In this document: positions 54,107-63,293 of the stretch, piece after piece
Numbering within the stretch: position 1 is the stretch's first letter
Layout: each line of letters opens with the position of its first letter
Origin: Candidatus Poribacteria bacterium
GTDB taxonomy: Bacteria; Poribacteria; WGA-4E; WGA-3G
Length of the DNA stretch: 64,000 nt
Assembly: GCA_958295815.1 (NCBI GenBank)
Contig: OY282374.1
Coordinates: 3,810,682-3,874,681, forward strand
Reading direction: 5' to 3'
Translations under genes and position numbers: made by a program
The notes under the pieces: model-generated
Told to the model about the DNA's origin: nothing
Seen by the model: the letters and a program-made list of their open reading frames with translations, nothing else
Databases searched by the model: none

Positions 54107-55378
54107 TCAGGCGTATAATTCTTCAAGCACTTCAAAATAAGTGGGGAACGTTTTGCTAACACACTCTGGATTATTAATTTGAATACCGGGAACCTTTAAG
54201 CCGACGAGCGCGAACGCCATTGCCACGCGGTGGTCGTCGTAGGTGTCAATTGCTGTGGGGGTAATAGGGGCAGGTGAGATTTCGAGTCCGTCTTGGTGTT
54301 CAACGACAGGCACACCTAATTTTCGGAGTTCCGTTACCATTGCATGGATGCGGTCGGTCTCTTGCCAGCGGGTGTGCTCAATGTTTCGGATGGTTACTTT
54401 GCTGTCGGCGAAGGGAGCAATCGCCGCGAGGGTCAGGGAAGTATCGGAAATCGTCCGCATATCCACATCAATCCCTTTCAATTGGCGCGGTCCGGTGACG
54501 GTAATGCCAATTTCGGAAACGTCGATCTGACACCCCATCCGCTCCAATATATGCACAAACTGAACATCGCCTTGTGGAGAATCTAAGCGTAGGTGTTGGA
54601 CAGTGACACGTCCACCGGTAAGCGCAGCAGCGGCAAAGAAGTAAGAGGCACTGGAGGCATCTGGTTCAATGTTATAGACCCGCGGTTGATAGTGCTGCCC
54701 ACCTTGAATCCGAAAGGATTTATAGTCTTCGTTAGCGACCTGCACACCAAACGCCTCCATCACGGAGAGTGTGATATCAATATAGGGCATTTCGCGGTCA
54801 CCGATGACTTCAATCTCCATGCCGTTTTTTGCACACGGCGCGATGAGCAACAACGCAGTTAAGAATTGACTGCTCTTGCTGACATCCAGTCGGGTTTTTC
54901 CACCCTCAAGCCCATTCGCTTCGATAACCACAGGGAGATGTCCATTGTCAAACTGCGTGCGTGCTGAAACCCCAATTTGTGTCAGAGCATCCAGCAAGTC
55001 AGAGATAGGGCGACCATGGCGCATCGGTTCGTCGCCAGCAATGACGAATTTCCCACGACCTAATGAAACGTAGGCAGTCAGAGAACGTGAGGTAGTCCCT
55101 GAGTTGCCGATATAGAGTTCAGTACCCGAAACTGGGATGTTACCGCCATTTCCATGGACATCAAACGTTGATCGTTTCTCATCAGCGTCAACCTTGACAC
55201 CCAACTTTCGCAGCGACGCAGACATATAATGTGTATCATCGCTGAAGAGGGCACCCCTCACAGTCGAAGTACCGTTCGCCATTGCAGCGACTAACAGTGC
55301 CCGGTTGGTATAACTTTTAGAACCCGGCACCTCTACCGTAGCATCAAGTGGTGTGCGAATGGGCTGTATCTCAATCAT
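54107..55378 (-). CDS. aroA: 3-phosphoshikimate 1-carboxyvinyltransferase
   Basis: 423 residues. EPSP synthase: EVPGSKSYTNRALLVAAMANG (substrate loop), LYIGNSGTTSRSLTAY, GDEPMRHGRPISDLL, DASSASYFFAAAALTGG, RWQETDRIHAMVTELRKLG, TYDDHRVAMAFALVGL. Active-site Lys, Arg and Asp residues appear in place. Shikimate pathway, joining shikimate-3-phosphate with PEP. Start overlaps the upstream stop (ATGA), so it is coupled to the DapA homologue. Confidence 0.97.
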   Translation of the reverse strand: MIEIQPIRTPLDATVEVPGSKSYTNRALLVAAMANGTSTVRGALFSDDTHYMSASLRKLGVKVDADEKRSTFDVHGNGGNIPVSGTELYIGNSGTTSRSLTAYVSLGRGKFVIAGDEPMRHGRPISDLLDALTQIGVSARTQFDNGHLPVVIEANGLEGGKTRLDVSKSSQFLTALLLIAPCAKNGMEIEVIGDREMPYIDITLSVMEAFGVQVANEDYKSFRIQGGQHYQPRVYNIEPDASSASYFFAAAALTGGRVTVQHLRLDSPQGDVQFVHILERMGCQIDVSEIGITVTGPRQLKGIDVDMRTISDTSLTLAAIAPFADSKVTIRNIEHTRWQETDRIHAMVTELRKLGVPVVEHQDGLEISPAPITPTAIDTYDDHRVAMAFALVGLKVPGIQINNPECVSKTFPTYFEVLEELYA

Positions 55379-56274
55379 TCAACAATACCTTCATCCGTCA
55401 GTACTTGTCGTAGTTCGGCTTTCGCAGATTCGCTAACAGGTAACAGCGGACTCGTCGTGTGTGCGCTACAGACCCCTAAAATTTCCAAACACGCCTTCAT
55501 ACCACTAACTCCCTGCCCATAAGTATACATTTTGCTGAGTCGAAGCAATATCTTTTGCAGTCGGTGGACTTCATCAATGTCGCGCGCTTTTGCGGCGTTG
55601 TAGAGAGCGACCGATTCTTTCGGAGCGACGTTTGAAATCGAGATAACACCACCGTCAGCACCGAATAGGATGGCTGCACCGATCGCAGTATGTGAACCCA
55701 GCATGATAGAGAAATCTGTCCGGTCTCCAAGCAAGGTCAGGAGACTGAGGCAGTTTGTCCAATCACCGGAACTGTCTTTAATACCGACGATATTATCGCA
55801 ATCTTCTGCGAGGTCAACAACGACCTGCGGTTTGATCGACGTTTTGACGGTTGAAGGGATATTGTAAATAAAAACAGGGAGTTCAGTGCTTCCAGCAACA
55901 CTCTGATAGAATTGAATCAGATCTGCGTCGTCGGTAGAGGAATAGTAGTAACCCGGGGTCGCGGCGACTGCATCGACCCCGAACTGTTCGGCAATCTTAA
56001 TGTTTTCGATGACGCGCTGGGTGCTTGTGTCCATTACGCCACAGATAATCGGGACGCGTCCGCTGATTGCTTTGAGGGCGATGTCCATTGCGCGTTCGCG
56101 CTCTGTATTCGTCAATGTCGTAAATTCGCCAGAAGTTCCCAATAGATAGATACCGTGGATACCGTTGTCAATCAAGCGGTTGAGCTGGTTAACAAACCCG
56201 AGTTCATCAACGCGTTCTTTTTCATCAAGTGGTGTTATTGTCGGCGCAAAAATGCCTTCAAATCGGATACTCAT
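55375..56274 (-). CDS. DapA/NAL-family dihydrodipicolinate-synthase-like aldolase
   Basis: 299 residues. CAGGAGACATTC precedes the ATG. TIM barrel with GTSGEFTTLT (pyruvate carboxylate site), PVFIYNIPS (Tyr) and IVGIKDSSGDW (Schiff-base Lys), so catalysis is intact. Could be true DapA (lysine) or another family aldolase; GxGV/AAI loops do not decide. A 4-nt overlap with aroA shows one transcript, linking amino-acid and aromatic synthesis. Confidence 0.9.
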   Translation of the reverse strand: MSIRFEGIFAPTITPLDEKERVDELGFVNQLNRLIDNGIHGIYLLGTSGEFTTLTNTERERAMDIALKAISGRVPIICGVMDTSTQRVIENIKIAEQFGVDAVAATPGYYYSSTDDADLIQFYQSVAGSTELPVFIYNIPSTVKTSIKPQVVVDLAEDCDNIVGIKDSSGDWTNCLSLLTLLGDRTDFSIMLGSHTAIGAAILFGADGGVISISNVAPKESVALYNAAKARDIDEVHRLQKILLRLSKMYTYGQGVSGMKACLEILGVCSAHTTSPLLPVSESAKAELRQVLTDEGIVE

Positions 56275-56671
56275 GAATGTCTCCTGTGGGGTAATTGCAG
56301 TCTTTCGTAATAATACAAGCTTGCAAGAAATGCCTTACAGACTATCCGTTAGCTTTAAAACTTTAGTGTAGCAGAATTTAATTTAGATGTCAAGACGTGA
56401 AAAAAAGCAGTCAGCGGTCAGCAGTTAGCAATCATGGTCGGGAAATATAAAGCAAAGACAATTTGTGCTATAGAGCACAAATTGAGTTCTACCATACAGT
56501 TTGGAGGTCAATCGTCATCAAAGAAAAGAAAACGTCCATATTTCAAACAAGTTTAGACTTGCACGATGTGCTGAAAATATGCTATCATCGTGTTAAAATT
56601 TGGCAGTGTAATAGCGGTTTGCATGTCCTGTATTTATGTTACTCAACAGACACAAAACGGGTAACGGAAAT
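56275..56671. other. Intergenic region upstream of histidine kinase
   Basis: 397 bp. Includes an AGCAGTCAGCGGTCAGCAGT string (56405-56424) and the kinase promoter; nothing else recognised. The kinase start is set at ATG 56672; earlier in-frame ATG 56636 is possible. Confidence 0.5.
56559..56588 (+). promoter_or_regulatory. Promoter for histidine kinase
   Basis: TTGCAC 56559-56564, 18-nt spacer, TATCAT 56583-56588. Confidence 0.5.
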
Positions 56672-58531
56672 ATGGTGTCAAACGACACCGACGACTCAGA
56701 AATGAATATTCGCATACAATTGACCCTCAGATACATAGGCATCGTGCTTCTGGTGATGTTCGCTATGTATCTCTATCTTGCTACAGTGCTGAAAGACTCA
56801 ATGAGCAGTCGTATTACCCATGAATTGGAGGTACAAGCAGCACTTACTACAGAGTTCTTCATTGAAGAACTCCCCGCTGAAGATAACTTCACTTATGATG
56901 CAATAGATTCGCTAGTCGATAGACTTGGAGAGATTGGTAAGGCGCGGGTGACCTTCATCGGGACGGACGGAACTGTCTGGGGAGACACGGAACGGGATGG
57001 ACAAGCACTGCGAGAAATGGACAACCACCTCGAACGCCCAGAGGTTAAAGCAGCACTCAAAAACGGAAGGGGTATCCGGGACCGGTACAGCGACACAACA
57101 CAGACAGAATTTCGATATTTCGCGATGCCAATGTATCGCGAAGTCAGCACCCCAAACTCCCCAAATGAAGAAAGAACCTTGATTGGCGTTTGCCGTGTTG
57201 CGCTCCCGATGGAAGCCGTCAATACAGCGATTGGTAACCTCAGACAGATGGCTCTAATTGCGAGTGTGGCGGGACTGATACTTGCAATTGTGTTTAGCGT
57301 CTTTAGCACGGGTGCGATTATAAAACCGATTCAGAAATTAACACAGATGACGCAATCGCTTGCTGCTGGCAACATAACCACGCGTGTACCGGTTGATTCC
57401 AGAAATGAATTGGGGCAACTATCTCAGAACTTCAACCTGATGGCGGATAGGGTGCAGGAACAGATTGACAAGATCTCCGAAGAACACAGACGTTCCGAAA
57501 CCATCTTAACAAACATGGGCGAAGGTGTGTTACTCGTAAACGGTGTTTCCGAGATTACTTATGCCAACCCAATGGCTATTTCTACGTTGGAACTTCCAGA
57601 CGACTACATTGGTAAAGCATTGATCGAAATCAATCGTATTCCAGAATTGCAAACACTCCTGAAAAAAGCAGAACAGACAGAAACCGTGGCGTTCGCAGAA
57701 ATCCAACTTGGTAATTTACGGGAACCGGAGGCAGAGGTCACGGTTGTGCCTGTTTCTGCGGGTCAAGAGTACGTTATTGTTATCCACGATGTCACTAAGG
57801 AACGGCAATTAGAGCGGATCCGTGCCGATTTCGTGGCGAACGTCTCGCATGAACTCCGCACGCCTCTCACATCAATCCGGGGTTACGCCGAAACCTTACT
57901 GGGTGAAGACTCCGTTCGGACCAATACAGGCGAACAGTTTCTCGTGAAAATCCTGAATCATTCAGCACGGCTCTCAAGATTAGTCTCGGAATTGCTGGAA
58001 CTCTCTCGACTGGAGTTGGGTGATATAGAACTGAAACGCTCGCAGTGTCACCTCAATACCTTCCATGCCCCGATTTTAGACGTGTTTGAACCACTATTAG
58101 AGGAATCAGGATTGGTTTTAAAGTGGGAGATCCGTGAAGAACTTCCAGAGGTAGATGTGGATCAACAGCTTTTCATGCAGATTCTTGTAAATCTGATCGA
58201 CAACGCGATTAAATATACACCAGATGGCGGGACAATCACGGTTTGGGCAGAAATCGACACAAGCGGTGTATTTGAAGGTCTCGACCTCACTTCGGAAGAA
58301 ATTATCTTGCATGTAAAAGACACAGGGATTGGTATCCCGATGGAATCCCAGTCTCGTGTGTTTGAGCGGTTCTATCGTGTAGACAAGGGACGCGCACAAG
58401 AGATGGGAGGCACCGGCTTAGGGCTGGCGATCGTTAAGCATATCGTGCTCCGTCATAACGGAAGGATTTGGCTGGACAGTGTCTTAGGACAAGGCAGTAT
58501 ATTTCATGTCGCTGTGCCGCTATCGGGTTAA
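56672..58531 (+). CDS. PhoR-type membrane sensor histidine kinase (orphan)
   Basis: 619 residues from ATG 56672. TM1 at about 15-35, a periplasmic domain of about 130 residues, TM2 near 190, HAMP (IIKPIQKLTQMTQSLAAGNITTRV in pieces), a PAS-like domain (TILTNMGEGVLLVNGVSEI), HisKA VSHELRTPLTSIRGYAETLL with phospho-His at residue 393, then HATPase: LVNLIDNAIKYTP, VKDTGIGIP, GGTGLGLAIVKHIV. All catalytic boxes are present. No response-regulator gene adjoins. It overlaps tenA by 4 nt, convergent. Confidence 0.94.
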   Translation: MVSNDTDDSEMNIRIQLTLRYIGIVLLVMFAMYLYLATVLKDSMSSRITHELEVQAALTTEFFIEELPAEDNFTYDAIDSLVDRLGEIGKARVTFIGTDGTVWGDTERDGQALREMDNHLERPEVKAALKNGRGIRDRYSDTTQTEFRYFAMPMYREVSTPNSPNEERTLIGVCRVALPMEAVNTAIGNLRQMALIASVAGLILAIVFSVFSTGAIIKPIQKLTQMTQSLAAGNITTRVPVDSRNELGQLSQNFNLMADRVQEQIDKISEEHRRSETILTNMGEGVLLVNGVSEITYANPMAISTLELPDDYIGKALIEINRIPELQTLLKKAEQTETVAFAEIQLGNLREPEAEVTVVPVSAGQEYVIVIHDVTKERQLERIRADFVANVSHELRTPLTSIRGYAETLLGEDSVRTNTGEQFLVKILNHSARLSRLVSELLELSRLELGDIELKRSQCHLNTFHAPILDVFEPLLEESGLVLKWEIREELPEVDVDQQLFMQILVNLIDNAIKYTPDGGTITVWAEIDTSGVFEGLDLTSEEIILHVKDTGIGIPMESQSRVFERFYRVDKGRAQEMGGTGLGLAIVKHIVLRHNGRIWLDSVLGQGSIFHVAVPLSG

Positions 58532-59205
58532 ATCTTCCATGCTTCTTGTGTGTAAGCCATCTCCCAAAAGAGATATTCATAACGACTACTCATCAAAAAG
58601 CAGTTTTTAATCCGCTCTTTTTCGGAAGCACTATGTTCCGCTGTAAGGCTGTTGAGTAGACCTCGCAGCGATTCACCGAGTGCAAGGAATTCAGGCGAGG
58701 CGTACATATCAATCCACTCTTGGTAAAGCGGCTCAGGCGAACCACCTCGTTCGGAAAGCGTTGTGCCTATCTCGGCATAGCCCCACTGACACGGCAGAAC
58801 ACCTGCGACGAGATCCACCAGCGTACCGGCTTCCGCTACATTGAGGATATGTCGGGTATAGGCATGTGTTGTAGGTGCGATCGGTGCGGCTTCCATTTCA
58901 GCGGCAGAGATACCAAATTTCGCGCAATACCCACGATGTAAATCCATCTCAGTGTTCAGCGTTTCGTTGAGTAGTTCCGCAAACATCGCCATTGTTGCTT
59001 CATCGTGTGCTTTGATAACACCGTGCGCGAACACACGACTATAGTCTAACAAGAAAAGATAGTCCTGAATGAGATAGAATTTGAACTTCTCTGTTGGGAG
59101 ACTCCCATCAGCAATACCGCGAACGAATGGGTGTTTAAGATCGGCTTCCCAAATATGTGCGGCAGCGCGTCTGAGTTCATCGGTGAATCGTCCATTTTGT
59201 GCCAT
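58528..59205 (-). CDS. tenA: TenA-family thiaminase II
   Basis: 225 residues. Catalytic Cys139 in GVLPCQWGYAEIG; other family blocks LKHPFVRGIADGSLP, QDYLFLLDYSRVF, LLNETLNTEMDLHRGYC, EWIDMYASPEFLALGE. Salvages degraded thiamin (aminopyrimidine hydrolysis). No TPP riboswitch is visible in the 76-nt divergent upstream gap. Its start lies opposite the TIM-barrel gene's. Confidence 0.94.
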   Translation of the reverse strand: MAQNGRFTDELRRAAAHIWEADLKHPFVRGIADGSLPTEKFKFYLIQDYLFLLDYSRVFAHGVIKAHDEATMAMFAELLNETLNTEMDLHRGYCAKFGISAAEMEAAPIAPTTHAYTRHILNVAEAGTLVDLVAGVLPCQWGYAEIGTTLSERGGSPEPLYQEWIDMYASPEFLALGESLRGLLNSLTAEHSASEKERIKNCFLMSSRYEYLFWEMAYTQEAWKI

Positions 59206-59281
59206 AGGTTATGTTGAAACTCCTTGTGAATATACTATAATTTTTGCTGTGTATCATATCGCAATGCGAAAAGGATGTCAA

Positions 59282-60169
59282 ATGTTTGAAAAACTCGGAA
59301 TAGTAACCAATATCTGGTCTGAAGAGATAGAAAATGGGGCGCGCTTTGATGATCTCATGGTGGAATTCGGAGCGAACGGGTTCAAGGATATGGAGGTCCG
59401 TGAAGGCGACTACCTCCGCAATTCGGAATTCGGGGAACTCATTCAGCAACTCGAATCCGCAATGACTGAATACACCGACTCGGAATTTAGAATGATCTGC
59501 GACGCTGCATGGCGTGGGCAGACTCACGAAACGAAGCATCCCTCGCTTTTTGAAGCGGTTGCGTCTTTCTCCGAAAAAGCATCTGGACTCACCTTGAGTT
59601 ACGCTATGTCGCACCCTTGGCTCTCCACTCCAAACGACAAGGAAACAGACACACAGCAGATTGTCAGTGCGAAGAAATTAGCATATCTACTCTGTCCTGC
59701 GCGACCGCGTCTCCGCCTTGTTGATCCCGACACTGAAGGCGAAATTGATGAATCCGCTGCTATTGCTAACCTGAAACATTACAGCACACTACTACCAGAC
59801 TATCCGATGATTTTCGCAGTAGAAAACGCTCGCCAAACCGCTACACTAACCTTGAAGTTAGCAGTCGCTGGTGGTGCTAAACTCACCTACGATGAGACAA
59901 ATACCTATCGCGCTGACGGAACAACGGTGAATCCTCCGGACGAATTCTGGGGTGCCGTTAAGATGACAGATCTCACATCGGTACATTTCAAACAGAAAAC
60001 CGAAGCCGGTGTTATTTCAGAAGTCGGAGATGGGTTCGTTGATTTCGGCGCGATTGCGGAACATCTGAAAACACGGCACTATACTGGAGACCTGCTACTC
60101 GAAAACACACCGACCGCGCATTCTTTGCAAGATGCCCTACGGAGTCGGGAATATCTGCTCAGTTATTAG
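59282..60169 (+). CDS. Xylose-isomerase-like TIM-barrel (AP endonuclease 2 fold) protein
   Basis: 295 residues. Start at ATG 59282 with AAAAGGATGTCAA upstream; the frame open from 59081 lies over the start of tenA. Blocks: GIVTNIWSEEI, ANGFKDMEVREGDYL, YPMIFAVENARQTATL, YDETNTYRADG, LTSVHFKQK, YTGDLLLENTP. Fits sugar-isomerase/epimerase-like barrels. Metal-ligand residues are partly visible. Function unknown. Confidence 0.78.
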   Translation: MFEKLGIVTNIWSEEIENGARFDDLMVEFGANGFKDMEVREGDYLRNSEFGELIQQLESAMTEYTDSEFRMICDAAWRGQTHETKHPSLFEAVASFSEKASGLTLSYAMSHPWLSTPNDKETDTQQIVSAKKLAYLLCPARPRLRLVDPDTEGEIDESAAIANLKHYSTLLPDYPMIFAVENARQTATLTLKLAVAGGAKLTYDETNTYRADGTTVNPPDEFWGAVKMTDLTSVHFKQKTEAGVISEVGDGFVDFGAIAEHLKTRHYTGDLLLENTPTAHSLQDALRSREYLLSY

Positions 60170-60192
60170 AACAGAGACACATAGAAACCATT

Positions 60193-61002
60193 TTACATCG
60201 TCTTAAGTCTCCCCCACATGGTAGCGAGTTTTGCTTTGGGGGAGACGGGTAAGACCGCCTCTAATCCCTGTTCCCGAATCGTATCTGTCTCTTCAAGACT
60301 AAGCGCGACGCCGTTGAAAAGGGCGACATGTGTAATTGAGACCGAAAAGAAGGCACCGGGTTGCTTGTTACACTCCAATAGGCAACCCATTAACAACGCA
60401 TATGCCTCCTGCGTCAAATCGTTCCCCTTAACGACCTGCACCGCGACTTCCTCGCCATCCCTGTAGATGAACGAGTCTGCGTCCCTTGTGACGGATGCAG
60501 CGACGAACTGCCATTTGTTAACATCCATCGTTCCTGCGGGACTGATAATACTTCCATTGTTTGAGCCATTCGCAGAGGTTTCCAAGCGGATTGCGCCGGG
60601 ACCGGTATCGCCGATGTCAAGAATCCATCCACCATTCCAGCACCATGCCCCCTTGGAGATGATACCGTTGCCGCCACCCGGGGCAGCAGGATTCAGCCAC
60701 GCTACCAAGGTAAAATCATTCTCACCAACATTCACTGTATCACTGTGTGGAATCTCAAGATAGTCGTCTTTACCATCAAATTTGAGTGCTGGACCGAGGT
60801 CGCTATCTATCCATTGCGGATCCCCTACTATTTCCCCATCGTTGCCGTTGCCAGAATGATCTTTTACCGTTTTGCCCTTACCTTCATCAAACAACCACGC
60901 GCCAGCCAGAGTGCCTAAGTCTATTTCAGCATAACTGACGGCTACCGAGATAAGTAAAGTCCATATCAGGATTACATACATCCAATAAGAATTCGGCTTC
61001 AT
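60193..61002 (-). CDS. Secreted LamG-domain protein with conserved C-terminal tail
   Basis: 269 residues. AAAGGGAGAATAAAA before the ATG. Signal peptide ending VSYAE. Typical LamG: GAWLFDEGKGKTVKDHSGNG, ALKFDGKDDYLEIPHSD, NDFTLVAWLNP, GWILDIGD, DVNKWQFVAASVTRDADS, HVALFNGVALSLEE. Ends SPKAKLATMWGRLKTM, the same tail as at 11184 and 45973. 2-nt gap from the membrane glycosyltransferase gene, so co-transcribed. Confidence 0.9.
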   Translation of the reverse strand: MKPNSYWMYVILIWTLLISVAVSYAEIDLGTLAGAWLFDEGKGKTVKDHSGNGNDGEIVGDPQWIDSDLGPALKFDGKDDYLEIPHSDTVNVGENDFTLVAWLNPAAPGGGNGIISKGAWCWNGGWILDIGDTGPGAIRLETSANGSNNGSIISPAGTMDVNKWQFVAASVTRDADSFIYRDGEEVAVQVVKGNDLTQEAYALLMGCLLECNKQPGAFFSVSITHVALFNGVALSLEETDTIREQGLEAVLPVSPKAKLATMWGRLKTM

Positions 61003-61004
61003 TT

Positions 61005-63107
61005 TTATTCTCCCTTTGAAAGTTGTTTAACCGTAAAACCGTTCCATACCCACCGTTTTTTTCGTGTATAAATCACCTGCGTTAAACGTTCATCGGTGAT
61101 AGTGACAGTATACCGCCTTTCAGCGGATTCATCTGCTGAAGTGAGACGCAGTTTCTGGAATTTCTTTTCGCCGTTCGCAATTAGATTAATTTCCACGGGT
61201 GCGACAACGCCTGCGTGGAAATAGCATGTTATTTCATAAGTACCATTGGGAAGCGCGACTCTGAAAACGCCATCCTCTTGACCCAAGAGGTGGTCTTGAT
61301 ACAACAGAAGGTTTGATTCATTTTCCCCTAAAACATCGCGAACATTCGGCACAGATTTCGTGTCTTCCGTGTGCCAATATTTGAGTTCAAAACCACCGCC
61401 ACCGGTTTTAAATTCATCATGAATTGATTTCGACAGCCAACCGTATCGCCCATCCGTATAGTTGGTGTCCTTGTAGACTGGGATATGTTCTACGGCACTC
61501 ATACCATCGGTGGGCTGCATATCGAAAGTTATAGTTGTGGTATTCTCCCACAATTGCGCGTCTGGTGCCGCTTTCTTTCGCTGATATAGACGGTTAAAGT
61601 TAGTTGAATGGATTACTTCGTAATCTTGAATAAGATCTTCAACATTATCATACTCTGTGCGCCAAACAAGAACGTAGTCTGGTGTCATCTCCCTATTCTT
61701 GTAGCGCAGCGGAAAATGATCCGTGCTGGGTTCATAGTTCTGAAGATAGGCAACACCGTTTTCCAATGCCAAATAGCCTTCTATATGCTCAAACGGAAGG
61801 ATGTATTTGAAATCCCAATTCGCTGAATCAGGTGTGCCTCCCCATGAACCCGGACGACTTGCAAGGACGGTGTGCGGTTCAATCATCTCAGCCGATGAGA
61901 GTGCTACTTTAGCATCTCTGTCCATCAGGTAGTAGGTTTGAACATGATAGCCGAGATGCCAGAGTGCTAAAACAATCAGGATACCACTAAAGGCATAGTC
62001 TACGAATCTATGAAGGTTAAAGGTGAAAAACGGTAATAGAACGAGTAAAATATAGATATGTATCCGATCGCTGATCCACATGCCACCGGAACGCAAACTC
62101 CATGGGGACCTGAAATAGAGGAACGTTATGATGAGTGCAATCAGCAAAAACACGTCCGTCCGATCCACGATTGCGGTGATGCCTCTATAACCGCTGCTTT
62201 CCGATTCCTGCGAGTTCCGATAGGCATAGATCTTGCGAACTCTATCAATTATGGTAAGCAAAAAGGCAATAGTAAGCAGCGCAAGGAGAAGGTTGCCTAT
62301 TAGGACATGGGCATCCCGAAACGAGACAATGGAACCGACGGAGAGAAAGTACTTCATCAAACCTTCAAAACTCCGATGAAAGCCACCGCCTTGTTGTTTC
62401 ACAAGATAGTAGGTTAGGAGGATTATGTATGCCGGAAGCATAGCACCTAAAAAGAGAAAGATAGATTTTAACTGTGCAGTTAACCGGACGCGAGGAGATT
62501 CTAAGGCTTCGTAAACATAGAGAAAAACGCCGAGGACTGTAAGGGACATTGTGAGCAGGGCATAGGATTGAAAGTGTGTGAGATAGACGACAATAAGCCC
62601 CACATAAGCCGTAACGACTGCCTTAATGCTGAGTTTATCCTCACACCGCCACCAACATCCAAGTGCGAAGAAAAACAACGATACACTTAAGGCAAAGTTA
62701 TAGAAGCCCATGTGTAGCAAGTAGTTATAAGCAAAAATGAAACCGACCAAGCAGAAGAGCGTCTTGCCTTTTTGAACAGCGTTGAGAAGATAGAGGAGGG
62801 AGAGTGGTAGGAGTCCTATGCAGAGACTAAAGAATATCTTCTCGCAGATGAGCGGGGGAAAGATGAACATCAGCCCCGCCATAACGACATGGGAAGTCCA
62901 ATTGGGAAAAAGCGTCGGATTGCGTTCGTGTACTTCCCGCAGTATGTAGTTTTCGTGATTGTGATATACCTTTAAGATGTGAGCATTGTGGGCGTGGGCT
63001 GGTCCATCTTGGGTGCAGGTATATTTGAACAGCCAAACAGGTAAAATATGGATGGCCAATAGCACAATCACGACAATGTGCTGGATAGATAATCGACGCA
63101 CCTTCAT
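61005..63107 (-). CDS. Membrane glycosyltransferase-like protein with C-terminal carbohydrate-binding sandwich
   Basis: 700 residues. About 11-12 TM helices in residues 1-400 (TQDGPAHAHNAHILKVYH in the first loop), then a soluble part. Residues 560-700 look like a galactose-binding/malectin-type sandwich: GEDGVFRVALPNGTYEITCYFH, PVEINLIANGEKKFQKL, RYTVTITDERLTQVIYTRKKRWVWNGFTV. Probable lipid-linked sugar transfer plus glycan binding at the outer face; substrate unknown. Followed by the LamG gene on the same transcript. Confidence 0.78.
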   Translation of the reverse strand: MKVRRLSIQHIVVIVLLAIHILPVWLFKYTCTQDGPAHAHNAHILKVYHNHENYILREVHERNPTLFPNWTSHVVMAGLMFIFPPLICEKIFFSLCIGLLPLSLLYLLNAVQKGKTLFCLVGFIFAYNYLLHMGFYNFALSVSLFFFALGCWWRCEDKLSIKAVVTAYVGLIVVYLTHFQSYALLTMSLTVLGVFLYVYEALESPRVRLTAQLKSIFLFLGAMLPAYIILLTYYLVKQQGGGFHRSFEGLMKYFLSVGSIVSFRDAHVLIGNLLLALLTIAFLLTIIDRVRKIYAYRNSQESESSGYRGITAIVDRTDVFLLIALIITFLYFRSPWSLRSGGMWISDRIHIYILLVLLPFFTFNLHRFVDYAFSGILIVLALWHLGYHVQTYYLMDRDAKVALSSAEMIEPHTVLASRPGSWGGTPDSANWDFKYILPFEHIEGYLALENGVAYLQNYEPSTDHFPLRYKNREMTPDYVLVWRTEYDNVEDLIQDYEVIHSTNFNRLYQRKKAAPDAQLWENTTTITFDMQPTDGMSAVEHIPVYKDTNYTDGRYGWLSKSIHDEFKTGGGGFELKYWHTEDTKSVPNVRDVLGENESNLLLYQDHLLGQEDGVFRVALPNGTYEITCYFHAGVVAPVEINLIANGEKKFQKLRLTSADESAERRYTVTITDERLTQVIYTRKKRWVWNGFTVKQLSKGE

Positions 63108-63293
63108 AATTGCCTCGCGCTAAGCGACTGCTTTTTGCGTGAATAGAACCGTCCTTTTGCTATTCTACAAGAAGTCTACTGCGAGGTCAACAAAAATAAT
63201 CATGAAGATACTAGAGTCATGGACAGGGCACTGCTATTCGCTCCGTTTGAAACCGTAGTAGCAGTGCATGTTTCTACGAGGCGACAGCAAAAA

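Noticed and set aside
59206..59281. TPP riboswitch upstream of tenA
   Set aside because: The gap is only 76 nt and lacks the CUGAGA-like core.
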